Below are positions 53,169 through 62,094 of a stretch of 64,000 nucleotides of DNA, in pieces (position 1 is the stretch's first letter; every line of letters starts with the position of its first letter). The notes under the pieces are model-generated. The model did no database searches, was not told the origin of the DNA, and saw only the letters and a list, made by a program, of their open reading frames with translations. Made by a program: the position numbers and the translations under genes. The stretch is taken from contig NZ_JBNGOZ010000008.1 in NCBI RefSeq assembly GCF_050589825.1, positions 124,001-188,000 of the forward strand. The letters run 5' to 3'. This DNA comes from Carboxylicivirga longa (GTDB taxonomy: Bacteria > Bacteroidota > Bacteroidia > Bacteroidales > Marinilabiliaceae).

Positions 53169-54251
53169 TTACCATTTATCAATTTCTTCTTTTAAGATAG
53201 CCCAATGCGCATCTTTCATACCATAAGGTGTAAACACACACACGCCTGAAGCACCCCCTCTCTTCGAAGCCTGAATGGCCAGACGAAAATCTTCTGGTGT
53301 TTTCATGGCCGGCATGTACAGGCCACTATAAAGAGGCACACGCCCATTTATCGCCTCTACCCCTTCAATGCAGCATTGCTCAATCCAGTCAATGTCCTCC
53401 CGGTAAAAGCTCTGATAATTCATAGGGTAGTAGGCATCAATGTTCCAATTATCCCATTGCTGGCGTACCAGTTTTTTTGAGATAGTAGGTGTTGGGAATA
53501 CAGCAGCATTTATTTTATTGCCTTTTGCGTGTACTGCCTTTGTCAGGGCATCCACTGTTTCAGTTACCATATCGTAACGAAACTGACGCCAACGCTCATT
53601 ATCAGGTGCCGCATCACCGAAGGTACCGGCATCCTCTCCCGTTTCTTTTTTATAACGCTCAATGCAGTCTTCGCAATAACAAAAATCGTAGGGTGCATAT
53701 TCCTTATCCATGGTCAATCCATATACATCCCACAGGTCGCGAGCCAATATCACATCTGAGTGACGAATATAATCGAGGTGCACACCATCAATATTAGGGA
53801 TCTCAGCTATGGATTCCACCAATTCTGTAAGGTAAGCCCTTACTTCTGGCTTGGTAGGACACAGCCATTTATAATAATCAACAAAAGGCGGATGCTCCGC
53901 TGTTGAGCGGCCATCGCGACTGACGGTATACCAGTCGGCATGCTCACTTAGCAGGCGATCATCATAACGACGAAGTATGGTTTGCCAGGCATGCAATTCA
54001 AGGCCGTGCTTATGAGCCAATGCCACAACTGCCGGATACTTATCTACACCACACTGATACATCACGCCATCAATCCCGGTGTTTTTAAGTTTGATAAACA
54101 TCTGCTCCAGCTCATCAGAACCTTCACTTTTACCCTCACCCATCCACACAAAATGTTTGGCTGATGATATATCATCCACTGTCTGACAAGCAGTCAACAT
54201 CGTAAGAATAAAAATGCAGAGCCAGGTCATTAAAAAATTCAATTTTTTCAT
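53169..54251 (-). CDS. Putative glycosidase-like lipoprotein (GHL10/family 10-like)
   Basis: A 360-residue lipoprotein starting at ATG 54251 (MKKLNFLMTWL); the lipobox LTAC gives Cys near residue 22. The body looks like a TIM barrel of the GHL10/'family 10-like' group: IDGVHLDYIRHSD near 173-185, a Cys pair FCYCEDCIERY near 207-217, AAVFPTPT near 265, and IDAYYPMNYQSFY near 287. Asp and Glu candidates for catalysis lie at the strand ends, but I cannot name the catalytic pair. It precedes the hexosaminidase (49-base gap), so the two probably form a small glycan-degrading unit. The substrate is unknown. Confidence 0.8.
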   Translation of the reverse strand: MKKLNFLMTWLCIFILTMLTACQTVDDISSAKHFVWMGEGKSEGSDELEQMFIKLKNTGIDGVMYQCGVDKYPAVVALAHKHGLELHAWQTILRRYDDRLLSEHADWYTVSRDGRSTAEHPPFVDYYKWLCPTKPEVRAYLTELVESIAEIPNIDGVHLDYIRHSDVILARDLWDVYGLTMDKEYAPYDFCYCEDCIERYKKETGEDAGTFGDAAPDNERWRQFRYDMVTETVDALTKAVHAKGNKINAAVFPTPTISKKLVRQQWDNWNIDAYYPMNYQSFYREDIDWIEQCCIEGVEAINGRVPLYSGLYMPAMKTPEDFRLAIQASKRGGASGVCVFTPYGMKDAHWAILKEEIDKW

Positions 54252-54373
54252 AATTAAAATCATTTAGCGATTACAATTCGTAATTTCTGCCTTTTATTTT
54301 AAAGTGCGAAATATAGCAAGCTTTAACACCACTGAATTGAAATCCTGTTACAGATAATTGAACAAATGTGCCG

Positions 54374-54381
54374 TATCTTTT
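54374..54381 (+). promoter_or_regulatory. -7-like box TATCTTTT for the FAD oxidoreductase gene
   Basis: A seven-of-eight match to TAnnTTTG, 33 bases before the ATG at 54415. Confidence 0.35.
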
Positions 54382-54414
54382 TTCTTTTGATAGCAATACT
54401 GCAACAATTTTACC

Positions 54415-55446
54415 ATGTCAAAAACAGAACACACTGATATATTGATAGTTGGACAAGGACTTGCCGGCACCCTATTATCCTACCAACTTTTGAAGAAAAA
54501 AATAAGCCACAAGGTAGTAGACACTGCAGTTGATGGACGTGCCTCGGAAGCAGCAGCAGGCCTTATTAACCCCATTGTTGTAAAACGCATGAAACGGGCC
54601 TGGCAGGCCGACTTGTTTCATCCCTATGCTGCCACTCTCTACCAAACCTTAGAGAAGATGCTGGAAACAGATGTTTATCACCCTATGCCCATCAATAAAA
54701 TATACGATGCTCAGGATGAAGTATTCTGGCAACAACGCAATGCCAAAGAAGAACTTGGCAACTATATATCCACCCCTGCACGCTACGATTTACCCAAGGG
54801 TATTCATCAACCTTATGGTTACGGTAGTATTCTACCGTCTGCCAGGCTTAACATGGCGCAATTACTAAAAAGCTATCGACAGTATCTTATCACGCACAAG
54901 CTGCTGATTGAAGCAAATTTTAAGGATACGGATTTAACGCTAGGGAACAATGCCGTGCATTGGCACAACATAAATGCAAGGCGTATTGTATTTTGCCGCG
55001 GTGCCTTCGATGCCGAAAGTTCCTATTTTAAGTACCTGAAGTGGAATAATACCAAAGGTGAGCTACTGGATGTCAATATTAAGAATCTGTCCATCAACAA
55101 TATACTTAGCAAAGGAATTTTTGTGATGCCTACAGGTGATGGTAACTTTAAGCTGGGCGCCACCTATGACCACCATTGGAACAGCCTGGCACCGAGCATC
55201 GAAAAAAGAAACGAATTGCTGAAAAAATGGTCGGTACTGTCGGATTTGCCGCTTACCATTCACAGGCAGCTTACAGGCCTGCGCCCCACTTTGGCCAGCC
55301 GCCAGGCTGTGTCCACCTTCCTAGAGAATTATCCACAAATTGGCATTTTCAATGGCTTGGGTTCACGCGGCGGTTTGATGGCTCCCTACCTATCCTTCTT
55401 GATGAGCAACAAAATAAAGAATTCATTAGCCAAGAGGGGGAAATAA
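54415..55446 (+). CDS. FAD-dependent oxidoreductase (DAO family)
   Basis: A 343-residue flavoprotein of the D-amino-acid-oxidase superfamily. The N-terminal FAD motif is ILIVGQGLAGTLLSYQLLKK, followed by a Val-Asp strand end; AAAGLINPIV near residue 45 and the C-terminal TGLRPTLASRQ...GLGSRGGLMAPYL segment are typical. The closest general type I can name is the MnmC-like/glycine-oxidase-like branch, but there is no MnmC methyltransferase domain. The substrate is unknown. It is monocistronic and ends at a bidirectional hairpin. Confidence 0.85.
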   Translation: MSKTEHTDILIVGQGLAGTLLSYQLLKKKISHKVVDTAVDGRASEAAAGLINPIVVKRMKRAWQADLFHPYAATLYQTLEKMLETDVYHPMPINKIYDAQDEVFWQQRNAKEELGNYISTPARYDLPKGIHQPYGYGSILPSARLNMAQLLKSYRQYLITHKLLIEANFKDTDLTLGNNAVHWHNINARRIVFCRGAFDAESSYFKYLKWNNTKGELLDVNIKNLSINNILSKGIFVMPTGDGNFKLGATYDHHWNSLAPSIEKRNELLKKWSVLSDLPLTIHRQLTGLRPTLASRQAVSTFLENYPQIGIFNGLGSRGGLMAPYLSFLMSNKIKNSLAKRGK

Positions 55447-55454
55447 GACCTCAC

Positions 55455-55500
55455 AAAAAAGCCGCCAAGTTTATTTATTAACTAAGCGGCTTTGTGTGTG
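55455..55500. terminator. Bidirectional hairpin between the FAD oxidoreductase and DUF5723 genes
   Basis: The 8-bp arms aaagccgc (55458-55465) and gcggcttt (55486-55493) flank a 20-base AT-rich loop; A-rich sequence precedes and T/G-rich sequence follows. It lies between two convergent genes. Confidence 0.7.
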
Positions 55501-55525
55501 CAAATATCTTATCGTAGTGATGGTT

Positions 55526-56926
55526 CTACTCCCAACTTGTTTCTTCTGACGCTTCCTCTTCAATCCAGGGCCTGTTAAACACAAAGTTAATACCCACACG
55601 AGCGTTAACATACTTAGCAGTCGACGGCTTTAAGGCTGCGTTTAAATTATCGGTAGCACCATACACCTGCAAGGCACCAAAGTTAAGAGCAAGGCCGGCA
55701 CCCAGGTTGGCCGGTGCATTTTTCATATACGAATAGCTGATGGCGGTTGACAGGAAACGTCCGGCGCGCAATCCGGCAGCCACCGTAAGCTCAGGCACAA
55801 CTTGGTCGTTAACGAAATAGTTTTTGGAGACCAGCCCCAGGTTAATCCACTTCGCAGGCTGATAATCAGCCGACACATTGAAGTTACCCATCAAATTGGT
55901 TTTATAGCTTGATTCATCGTTACTAAAACGAAATGTCTCTTTAAAATCATCGGCCAGCTGATCAAGATAGTCGGCATCACCCTCATCACCCGTCAGTTCA
56001 TCTGATACGTCCACTCCATTATAGTCAAAGCTTCCCTGCGTATAAAGCCGCGAGGTACCCTCTTTCCAGTTGATAAAACCAAGGTCGTTAACGGCAGCAC
56101 CCAGGGTAAGCTTATTACCCAAACGATAGGTGAGCCCCACATCAAAGCCCCAGCCTGTATTGCTTGTTGAACTTAGCAGATCCTCAGCCGAATCACTAAC
56201 AGACAACTCATCAACATAACCCTCAGCATCATAGATCACATCCAGCGGCACATTGGTGCGAAAGGCCGCATCCGCAATAAGACGCATATCGCCATTTTCA
56301 AAAGTTTCCATGTCAAGCGTCAGGTACTCCGACTCCACATTGGCCACACCAATAAGATATTTCACCCGCAGCCCAAGGGTCAGTCGCTCCGTTATCTCGC
56401 GCGAAATACCCAATGCCAGCTCATGATAATCAAGACCATTCACATGCATATCCGAAAGAGAATGATTAATGGGTTTTTGCGTATCATAATCCCAGTTACC
56501 ATAACGCAAATCCATCAGTGACAGAGGGTAATTTACCTGTGCCTTGAACTTGTGGTTCACATCAACAGTGAAAAACCAATGTCGGGCAGCAAAACCAAAA
56601 CCCAGCACCTGAAGGGAAGCTTCCGTTGCCAGCAGGTTGTTATCCTTCATCTGAGCCGCTGCATAATCAAGGTCGATGATGAGTGAGTCGCGTTGAAGAC
56701 CTGTTCCCTCACGTATAATGTCGCTCCAGGAAAAGCCACTGTTGGCCCCTTTGAACTGAACACTGCCCAAAGCCGGCATGGCGATATACCAGTTATTTAC
56801 AGGGCGAAAGGCCGCATTCATTTGTGCTGCCTGCGGAATGCCCTTTGTAAACATTAAGGTATTGTCTTGCGCCCGGGCAGTAAACACCATTGCCAGAGCC
56901 ATAATAAGACTATATAGATATTTCAT
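55526..56926 (-). CDS. DUF5723 outer-membrane beta-barrel protein
   Basis: A 466-residue secreted barrel protein. The signal peptide (MKYLYSLIMALAMVFTARAQ) is cut after about residue 20. The remainder is made of alternating aromatic strands (RHWFFTVDVNHKFKAQVNY, LTLGLRVKYLIG, WGFDVGLTYRLGNKLTLGAAVNDLGF) as in FadL/PorV-like barrels, and the whole pattern fits DUF5723. The C-terminus has an acidic tail (EEEASEETSWE) after the last strand. The function of the family is unknown. It starts 18 bases after the lipoprotein gene, so the two products probably act together. Confidence 0.85.
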   Translation of the reverse strand: MKYLYSLIMALAMVFTARAQDNTLMFTKGIPQAAQMNAAFRPVNNWYIAMPALGSVQFKGANSGFSWSDIIREGTGLQRDSLIIDLDYAAAQMKDNNLLATEASLQVLGFGFAARHWFFTVDVNHKFKAQVNYPLSLMDLRYGNWDYDTQKPINHSLSDMHVNGLDYHELALGISREITERLTLGLRVKYLIGVANVESEYLTLDMETFENGDMRLIADAAFRTNVPLDVIYDAEGYVDELSVSDSAEDLLSSTSNTGWGFDVGLTYRLGNKLTLGAAVNDLGFINWKEGTSRLYTQGSFDYNGVDVSDELTGDEGDADYLDQLADDFKETFRFSNDESSYKTNLMGNFNVSADYQPAKWINLGLVSKNYFVNDQVVPELTVAAGLRAGRFLSTAISYSYMKNAPANLGAGLALNFGALQVYGATDNLNAALKPSTAKYVNARVGINFVFNRPWIEEEASEETSWE

Positions 56927-56944
56927 TATGCTTGCTATTATGAA

Positions 56945-58441
56945 TTAGTTATTGTATTCGATCTTACCACGGATGGCTAGTTGTAGTGATAGTCGGTTTT
57001 GTTTTTGAAAAACCACTATCTGACCCTTATCATAGTCACTTGTATTCAGCTGCACGGTAACACGCAACTCATCAGCCTGTTGCAGACTTTCAATTTGCGA
57101 TGATGTTAAGACCACCTCATTCACAGCAGTTGCAGTCATATTAACCTTACCTTCTGCATCAACCGTTGCCGCGTCCACAATGTCAACATCCATGGTTTCA
57201 ATCACCGAAGCGCTTACCGAGTCATAAAACTTCACCGTGGCCGATGCCCCAAGGGGAAGCCCATTTTCTGAGGTGAAGACCAATGAGCCCTGTGTTAACT
57301 CATCCAGCACATCCAGATCATCCAGGGCAATCACCTCCTCTTCCAAGGCCGCATTAAACATTAATTCAAGCGGTACTTCAAATCCATAACCCACATAGAT
57401 ACGATCCGCATCATAAATCTCAATCTCATCACTGACAATACCTCCCGGGTTAAGGGTAAGCAGTCCGGCATAGTTCAGCTCCTCGGGTGTTTGCGCGATA
57501 AAAGATTGGATACTGGAATTACCCTTATTCAACTCCATAAGCGAACGCTTCGTAAGCTCATCTGTTGCTTTTCCTTCGAGGGTAAAAGGTGAGGATGTGA
57601 GCTTAATAGATGATCCATCTGCCAGGCGACCCGTCATATCGGCTGCAATCAGTCCGGCAAAAGGGGTTGCGTTATCCACTATGATATGTAGGCGGGGATC
57701 GGCAAATTCAATTTCTCCGGGAATATCGTTAAGCACATCAAAATCCAGGGCGTACGTTCCTTCTTTCATATTCACGGTGTATTCCCCCATACTTCCCCTA
57801 ATATAATTTAAGGACATATCACCCAGTGTAAGACTGAGTGCTCCCATAGTGCTACCAAAATTACTACCGTAAAGCGGCCTTACATTAACTTGTATATTTA
57901 TTTTATTGTCGGCTAAAGGAAAGCGATCGCCCCTGAAACTTCTTACTACAGTACTATTATTATGCACTTCCAGTTCAATCACACGCCCATTATCGGCGGG
58001 TAGGATGATACTTACTAACAAAGGTACTTCAAGATTACTGCCCCGGGCTGAAAGGGTATAATTGAGATCGGCCACCGAAAGAGAAGCATGAGGAAGAGAA
58101 AAAGAAAATTGTACATCTGCTGATAGCACAGGCTCCAGATTAAAGGCTTGAAACGGCACCGGTACATCCACAGATGAAGATGAGAGACTAAAGAAGTCAT
58201 TGATACCCACATACTCCAAAGAGTCATTCTCCTGAAATAATATAACACGATCACCATCATACTTCACCATATCGGTTTGATCGGAGAGTATATCGCCTAT
58301 ACTCACATCTGCCTTTGCCAGTGGGATGGAAATTCCCACACTACCCTGCACATCGTCCACCAAACGATCGGTATTAAACTCATCACCTACACAGCCTGCC
58401 AGCATTAACACAGCAAGACAGGCCATCAACATCTTTTTCAT
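56945..58441 (-). CDS. Large beta-rich lipoprotein of unknown function
   Basis: A 498-residue lipoprotein that I do not recognise. The lipobox is LMLAGC (Cys17), followed by acidic residues. The body is beta-strand-rich, with no Cys after the lipid anchor, and alternates hydrophobic strands with Asp/Ser-rich loops (VSIGDILSD, VPVPFQAFNLEPVLSADVQFSF, VILPADNGRVIELEVHNNS), suggesting stacked immunoglobulin-like or LEA-like domains. It is directly upstream of the DUF5723 barrel. A surface-exposed or periplasmic partner of that barrel is the simplest reading; this is inference. Confidence 0.75.
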   Translation of the reverse strand: MKKMLMACLAVLMLAGCVGDEFNTDRLVDDVQGSVGISIPLAKADVSIGDILSDQTDMVKYDGDRVILFQENDSLEYVGINDFFSLSSSSVDVPVPFQAFNLEPVLSADVQFSFSLPHASLSVADLNYTLSARGSNLEVPLLVSIILPADNGRVIELEVHNNSTVVRSFRGDRFPLADNKINIQVNVRPLYGSNFGSTMGALSLTLGDMSLNYIRGSMGEYTVNMKEGTYALDFDVLNDIPGEIEFADPRLHIIVDNATPFAGLIAADMTGRLADGSSIKLTSSPFTLEGKATDELTKRSLMELNKGNSSIQSFIAQTPEELNYAGLLTLNPGGIVSDEIEIYDADRIYVGYGFEVPLELMFNAALEEEVIALDDLDVLDELTQGSLVFTSENGLPLGASATVKFYDSVSASVIETMDVDIVDAATVDAEGKVNMTATAVNEVVLTSSQIESLQQADELRVTVQLNTSDYDKGQIVVFQKQNRLSLQLAIRGKIEYNN

Positions 58442-58593
58442 ATACAGTTAGTTTTATTATAAACAAGGAACTTTTAACCCTGCAGCAGCACAGATTATTT
58501 GCTTTAATAAAGCAGTGCCCCAACAAGAAATATAATCGCAATAAACGCAAGGTGGCCACGAATGTTACAAATAACAGGGAATATTTAATAAGA

Positions 58594-58620
58594 AAAGCCG
58601 GCAAAAACCGGCTTTATCTT
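58594..58620 (-). terminator. Terminator after dnaJ
   Basis: The stem aaagccgg (58594-58601) / ccggcttt (58608-58615) with a 6-base loop, read on the minus strand, is followed by ttttctta. It ends the grpE-dnaJ transcript 101 bases after the dnaJ stop. The rest of the gap to 58441 shows no clear promoter. Confidence 0.85.
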
Positions 58621-58715
58621 TTAATATTATGTACAAACAAGACTGAAACAGCACAACATTAGCCACTAACACCACTGGAATATCAGCAGGGTGAAGTGCT
58701 TGCTTCAAAACACTA

Positions 58716-59864
58716 TTATTCAAACATATTTCGCATACGACTGAAAAAACCTTCACCGCTGCCTTTTTGAGGCTGAAAACTCTCGGACGATTGCAACTTC
58801 TCAACCGACTTACGTTCCTCCTTGCTAAGCTCCTTTGGTATAAACACCTGCACATGAACCAGCAGATCGCCCTTACCATAACTATTTACCTCGGGCAGCC
58901 CCTTGCCACGCAATCGAAGGATCTTACCGGGCTGGGTACCCGCCTCAATCTTCACCTTAACAGCACCATCCACCGTGGGTATCTCCGCTGTCTTGCCTAA
59001 GATAGCCTCGGGGATACTGATATTCAGACTGTAAATAAGGTTATTACCATCACGCACCAGCTCGGGGTGTCTTTCTTCCTCAATGAGCACCAGCAGATCG
59101 CCATTAATACCGCCCCGACGGGCTGCATTACCCTTACCCGAAACAGACAACTGCATACCCTCTTCTACACCGGCCGGTATATTCAGGCTGATGATTTCTT
59201 CATCGCGCATAATACCCTCACCGTTACAGTATTTACATTTATTGGTGATGATCTTACCGTCACCATTACACGTAGGACAGGTCGATGAAGTTTGCATCTG
59301 CCCAAGTATAGTATTCGATATGCGCGTTACCTGGCCGCTTCCCTGACACGTTGAACAATTACTGTAGGAAGAACCATTTTCGGCACCTGAACCACTACAG
59401 TGCTTACACTCAACGTACTTCTTAACCTTGATTTTTTTCTCGGCACCGTTGGCTATCTCACTCAGGTTCAGCTTCACTTTTACACGCAGATTAGAGCCTT
59501 TGTTAACACGTCGTCCCCCTCGAGACGAACCGCCAAAGCCACCAAAACCGCCGAAGCCACCACCAAAGATATCGCCAAAATGAGAGAAGATATCGTCCAT
59601 GGACATACCGCCTCCGCCGAAGCCGCCACCCGCAGCACCGCCTACACCGGCGTGACCATACTGGTCGTAGCGCTGACGCTTTTCGTCGTTAGACAGCACT
59701 TCATAGGCTTCTGCCGCTTCTTTAAATTTTTCCTCCGCAGCCTTATCTCCCTGATTTTTATCAGGGTGATATTTTATGGCCTTCTTACGGTATGCTTTCT
59801 TTATCTCCTCTTTAGAAGCTCCTTTAGATACCTCCAGTACCTCGTAATAATCTCTTTTTGACAT
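58716..59864 (-). CDS. dnaJ: Chaperone protein DnaJ
   Basis: A 382-residue type I DnaJ, the DnaK co-chaperone. The J-domain HPD is in KYHPDKNQG near residue 33; a Gly/Phe-rich segment is at about 72-115; four zinc-binding CxxCxGxG repeats (CKHCSGSG, CSTCQGSG, CPTCNGDG, CKYCNGEG) lie at about 152-220. The substrate-binding C-terminal domain is complete. It is 12 bases after grpE. Confidence 0.97.
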   Translation of the reverse strand: MSKRDYYEVLEVSKGASKEEIKKAYRKKAIKYHPDKNQGDKAAEEKFKEAAEAYEVLSNDEKRQRYDQYGHAGVGGAAGGGFGGGGMSMDDIFSHFGDIFGGGFGGFGGFGGSSRGGRRVNKGSNLRVKVKLNLSEIANGAEKKIKVKKYVECKHCSGSGAENGSSYSNCSTCQGSGQVTRISNTILGQMQTSSTCPTCNGDGKIITNKCKYCNGEGIMRDEEIISLNIPAGVEEGMQLSVSGKGNAARRGGINGDLLVLIEEERHPELVRDGNNLIYSLNISIPEAILGKTAEIPTVDGAVKVKIEAGTQPGKILRLRGKGLPEVNSYGKGDLLVHVQVFIPKELSKEERKSVEKLQSSESFQPQKGSGEGFFSRMRNMFE

Positions 59865-59876
59865 AGTAAAGCTTGT

Positions 59877-60500
59877 TTATTCGCCTACAACAACTTTTGA
59901 AAAACGCACAACCTTCTCATTTAAGGTATACCCTTTCTCGATACAATCAATTACTTTACCCTTCATCTCGTCTGTTGGTGCAGGAATTTTTGTCACTGCC
60001 TCATGCAGATCTGTATCAAATTCTTTGTCTTTGGCTTCAATCTCTTTCATTCCCTGTCGACCCAGAAAATCATTAAACTTAGTACGAATAAGCTTAATAC
60101 CTTCCTTAAGAGCCTCCATATCTTTGGCTTCATCCATATGCGCCACAGCACGATCCATATCGTCAATAACGGGCAGCAGGGCCAATAATATACTCTCACC
60201 GGCAGTCTTGGTCAGCTCCATTTTTTCTTTCAGCGTCCGACGACGATAGTTATCATACTCAGCACTAAGGCGCAGATACTTGTCATTCACTTCATTATAC
60301 TTCTTCAAGATGTTTTCCTCGTCACCCTGCTCTGCCTCATCTTTGCTGGGCTCAGCCGTTTCCGATTCCGGAGTCTCCAATTCAGACGTCTCTGCCTCGT
60401 CCGTTACTTCTTCTTCCAATAAATCCTTAATTTCTTCAGCAGCCTGCTCGTCAAGCGCCTTTTCTTTCGCTCTCTCTTTCTTAGATGATTTATTATCCAT
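59877..60500 (-). CDS. grpE: Nucleotide exchange factor GrpE
   Basis: A 207-residue GrpE that releases ADP from DnaK. A low-complexity Glu-rich N-terminus (about residues 1-62) is followed by a long coiled coil (KYNEVNDKYLRLSAEYDNYRRR), the LLALLPVIDDMDRA motif near 110, and a beta-domain at the end (KVIDCIEKGYTLNEKVVRFSKVVV). It forms an operon with dnaJ. A -7 box lies 66 bases upstream; I see no CIRCE-type inverted repeat in the 209-base gap. Confidence 0.96.
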   Translation of the reverse strand: MDNKSSKKERAKEKALDEQAAEEIKDLLEEEVTDEAETSELETPESETAEPSKDEAEQGDEENILKKYNEVNDKYLRLSAEYDNYRRRTLKEKMELTKTAGESILLALLPVIDDMDRAVAHMDEAKDMEALKEGIKLIRTKFNDFLGRQGMKEIEAKDKEFDTDLHEAVTKIPAPTDEMKGKVIDCIEKGYTLNEKVVRFSKVVVGE

Positions 60501-60566
60501 TATATCGTATTTTTTATTTTTTTAATCATTTGTACTATGCATCCTTCAACGCGGACATAGCGCATG

Positions 60567-60574
60567 CAAATTTA
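60567..60574 (-). promoter_or_regulatory. -7 box TAAATTTG for grpE-dnaJ
   Basis: The plus-strand CAAATTTA is a perfect TAnnTTTG on the minus strand, 67 bases before grpE. A -33-like TTTG (plus CAAA at 60599-60602) is 24 bases further upstream. Confidence 0.5.
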
Positions 60575-60659
60575 CAATTATTCTGCCAAGTTATAACACA
60601 AAGACAAAATGACAGTTAAAGCAACAAAAGAGGTCAACATAAGACCCTAACATGACAAA

Positions 60660-60689
60660 AGGCACCCACAAACTCAATTGTAGGTGCCT
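60660..60689 (-). terminator. Terminator after the TlpA gene pair
   Basis: The arms aggcacc (60660-60666) and ggtgcct (60683-60689), extended by an inner acaa/ttgt pairing across one mismatch, form a hairpin followed on the minus strand by ttttgtc. It lies 21 bases after the TlpA stop. Confidence 0.75.
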
Positions 60690-60709
60690 AAATGCCATTC
60701 TTTTTTATA

Positions 60710-61237
60710 TTACTTAAGTAGTTTTTTCAGCGTCGCTTTCAAGGCATAGCCCCGCAAATTAGTGGCAATAATAATACCCTCTTCATCGATTAAAAAATTC
60801 ATGGGGATGCCATTGACACCATACAGGGCAGCGGCACGACTATTCCAACCCGCCAGATCGCTCACATGATAGGGCCACTCAAGCTTATCATCCTCGATGG
60901 CCTGCTCCCACGAAGCTCTTTTCTTATCCAATGACACACTAAATACTGTAAAGCCCTCACCTTTTTTAAAGGCCTTATCTTTAAAGGCCTCATAAGCTGC
61001 TACAACCACCGGATTCTCGCGCCGGCAGGGGCCGCACCAACTGGCCCAGAAATCAATCAGCACCATCTTACCCCGCAGTGCCTCCAGCTCCATCATCTTA
61101 CCATCAGGGTTCCGCAATTTAATATTAGGTGCCTTTTGACCGATAGCCGTTCCTGTTTTTTGTGCCTGCGCCGGCCAATTAAAACACAGCAAAAGGCACA
61201 GTATGATCCAGGCCGGATGTACATTCTTCATATGCAT
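60710..61237 (-). CDS. TlpA-family thiol-disulfide oxidoreductase
   Basis: A 175-residue secreted thioredoxin-fold protein. The signal peptide (hydrophobic about residues 8-24) ends near PAQAQ; the active site is WASWCGPCR with Cys68 and Cys71. The cis-Pro is in NGIPMNFLID near 148. It probably reduces or exchanges disulfides in the periplasm. An alternative start is two codons downstream. It follows a paralogue without the CxxC by 18 bases. Confidence 0.92.
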   Translation of the reverse strand: MHMKNVHPAWIILCLLLCFNWPAQAQKTGTAIGQKAPNIKLRNPDGKMMELEALRGKMVLIDFWASWCGPCRRENPVVVAAYEAFKDKAFKKGEGFTVFSVSLDKKRASWEQAIEDDKLEWPYHVSDLAGWNSRAAALYGVNGIPMNFLIDEEGIIIATNLRGYALKATLKKLLK

Positions 61238-61255
61238 AAAAAATTTGTTTGGGTA

Positions 61256-61786
61256 TTAAATCGCTGACAGGTAGGCTAGCGATTTCTCAATCTTTGAATA
61301 CTTGACGTCTTTAATGATAATACGTCCCTCACCGTCAATAAGAATATTAACCGGCTCTTCGATGTTATACATCTTGCTAATGCTACTATTAGCGCCCATA
61401 AAGTCGCAAATATGCCTAAACCTCATGGTTTGATCTTGCTCGATGGCAAGCTTGAGTGGTGCTTTGAAACGATCCAGCGATATACTCACCACGATTAACT
61501 CCTTACCACTGATGAACGCTTTCTGTTCATAGTGCTTCAGTAAGTCAAGCAGGTGGTAATTATTCATTCTGGATTGCGCATCGTACGACGCCCAAAAATT
61601 AAGAAGAATCATCTTACCCTTCAGATCTTCCAGATTAAACGCCGTACCATCCATCAGCGCAGCTTGAAATACCGGCGCTTTATTGCCCGTATCCAAACCA
61701 ACGACGGAGCCCTTTCTATCGACCATAAATGATAAAAAGAACAAGCCCACAATCATCGTAGCTAATATTAATTTTAGCTGCTTCAT
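61256..61786 (-). CDS. Thioredoxin-like protein lacking the CxxC (TlpA paralogue)
   Basis: A 176-residue paralogue of the next gene with an N-terminal membrane anchor or signal (residues 5-22). The fold markers are in order: NKAPVFQAALMDGTAFNLEDLKGK, then NFWASYDAQSR at residues 63-73 where WASWCGPCR is expected, then SISLDRFKAP and EPVNILIDGEGRI. Both Cys positions are changed (Asp69 and Ser72), so it cannot do thiol chemistry. It is the first gene of the pair. A structural, binding or heterodimer role with the active TlpA is possible; function unknown. The frame is intact, so it is not a recent pseudogene. Confidence 0.85.
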   Translation of the reverse strand: MKQLKLILATMIVGLFFLSFMVDRKGSVVGLDTGNKAPVFQAALMDGTAFNLEDLKGKMILLNFWASYDAQSRMNNYHLLDLLKHYEQKAFISGKELIVVSISLDRFKAPLKLAIEQDQTMRFRHICDFMGANSSISKMYNIEEPVNILIDGEGRIIIKDVKYSKIEKSLAYLSAI

Positions 61787-62094
61787 GATACTTATAGTTG
61801 AAATTGTTTTCGGTGTAAAGTTTCAGAAAAATATGCGTAGCATTTTTTCTTTTTAGATAAACATGCCAATTTTCGTGATAAGCAGTTTATTTCGCCTTGT
61901 AAAACACAGGGGAAACCGGAGTAATTTTTTGTCTTTTTTGCAATGAATATGCGAAAAAAAGAATAAGTAGATATCTATAAACAACTGTCTACCAGTGATT
62001 AATGATGTACACAGTACACTAACAGACAGTTGTAATAATACTCAATAGCATGATTTACATGCGTATATCAAATTCCTTCAAGAAGCCGAAAAGC
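61787..62094. other. 308-base intergenic region with a 10-bp inverted repeat
   Basis: There is no gene here. The perfect arms acaactgtct (61981-61990) and agacagttgt (62024-62033) are 33 bases apart; the loop itself holds gtac-aca-gtac. On the minus strand it lies 61 bases after the murA stop and could be a murA terminator or an mRNA end element, though the T-run is weak. The loop shares the 13-mer agtgattaatgat with the hemN leader (24277-24289). I see no -7 box for the downstream thioredoxin-like gene. Confidence 0.5.

Noticed and set aside
60501..60709. A CIRCE heat-shock operator before grpE
   Set aside because: I looked for the 9-bp inverted repeat and did not find it.
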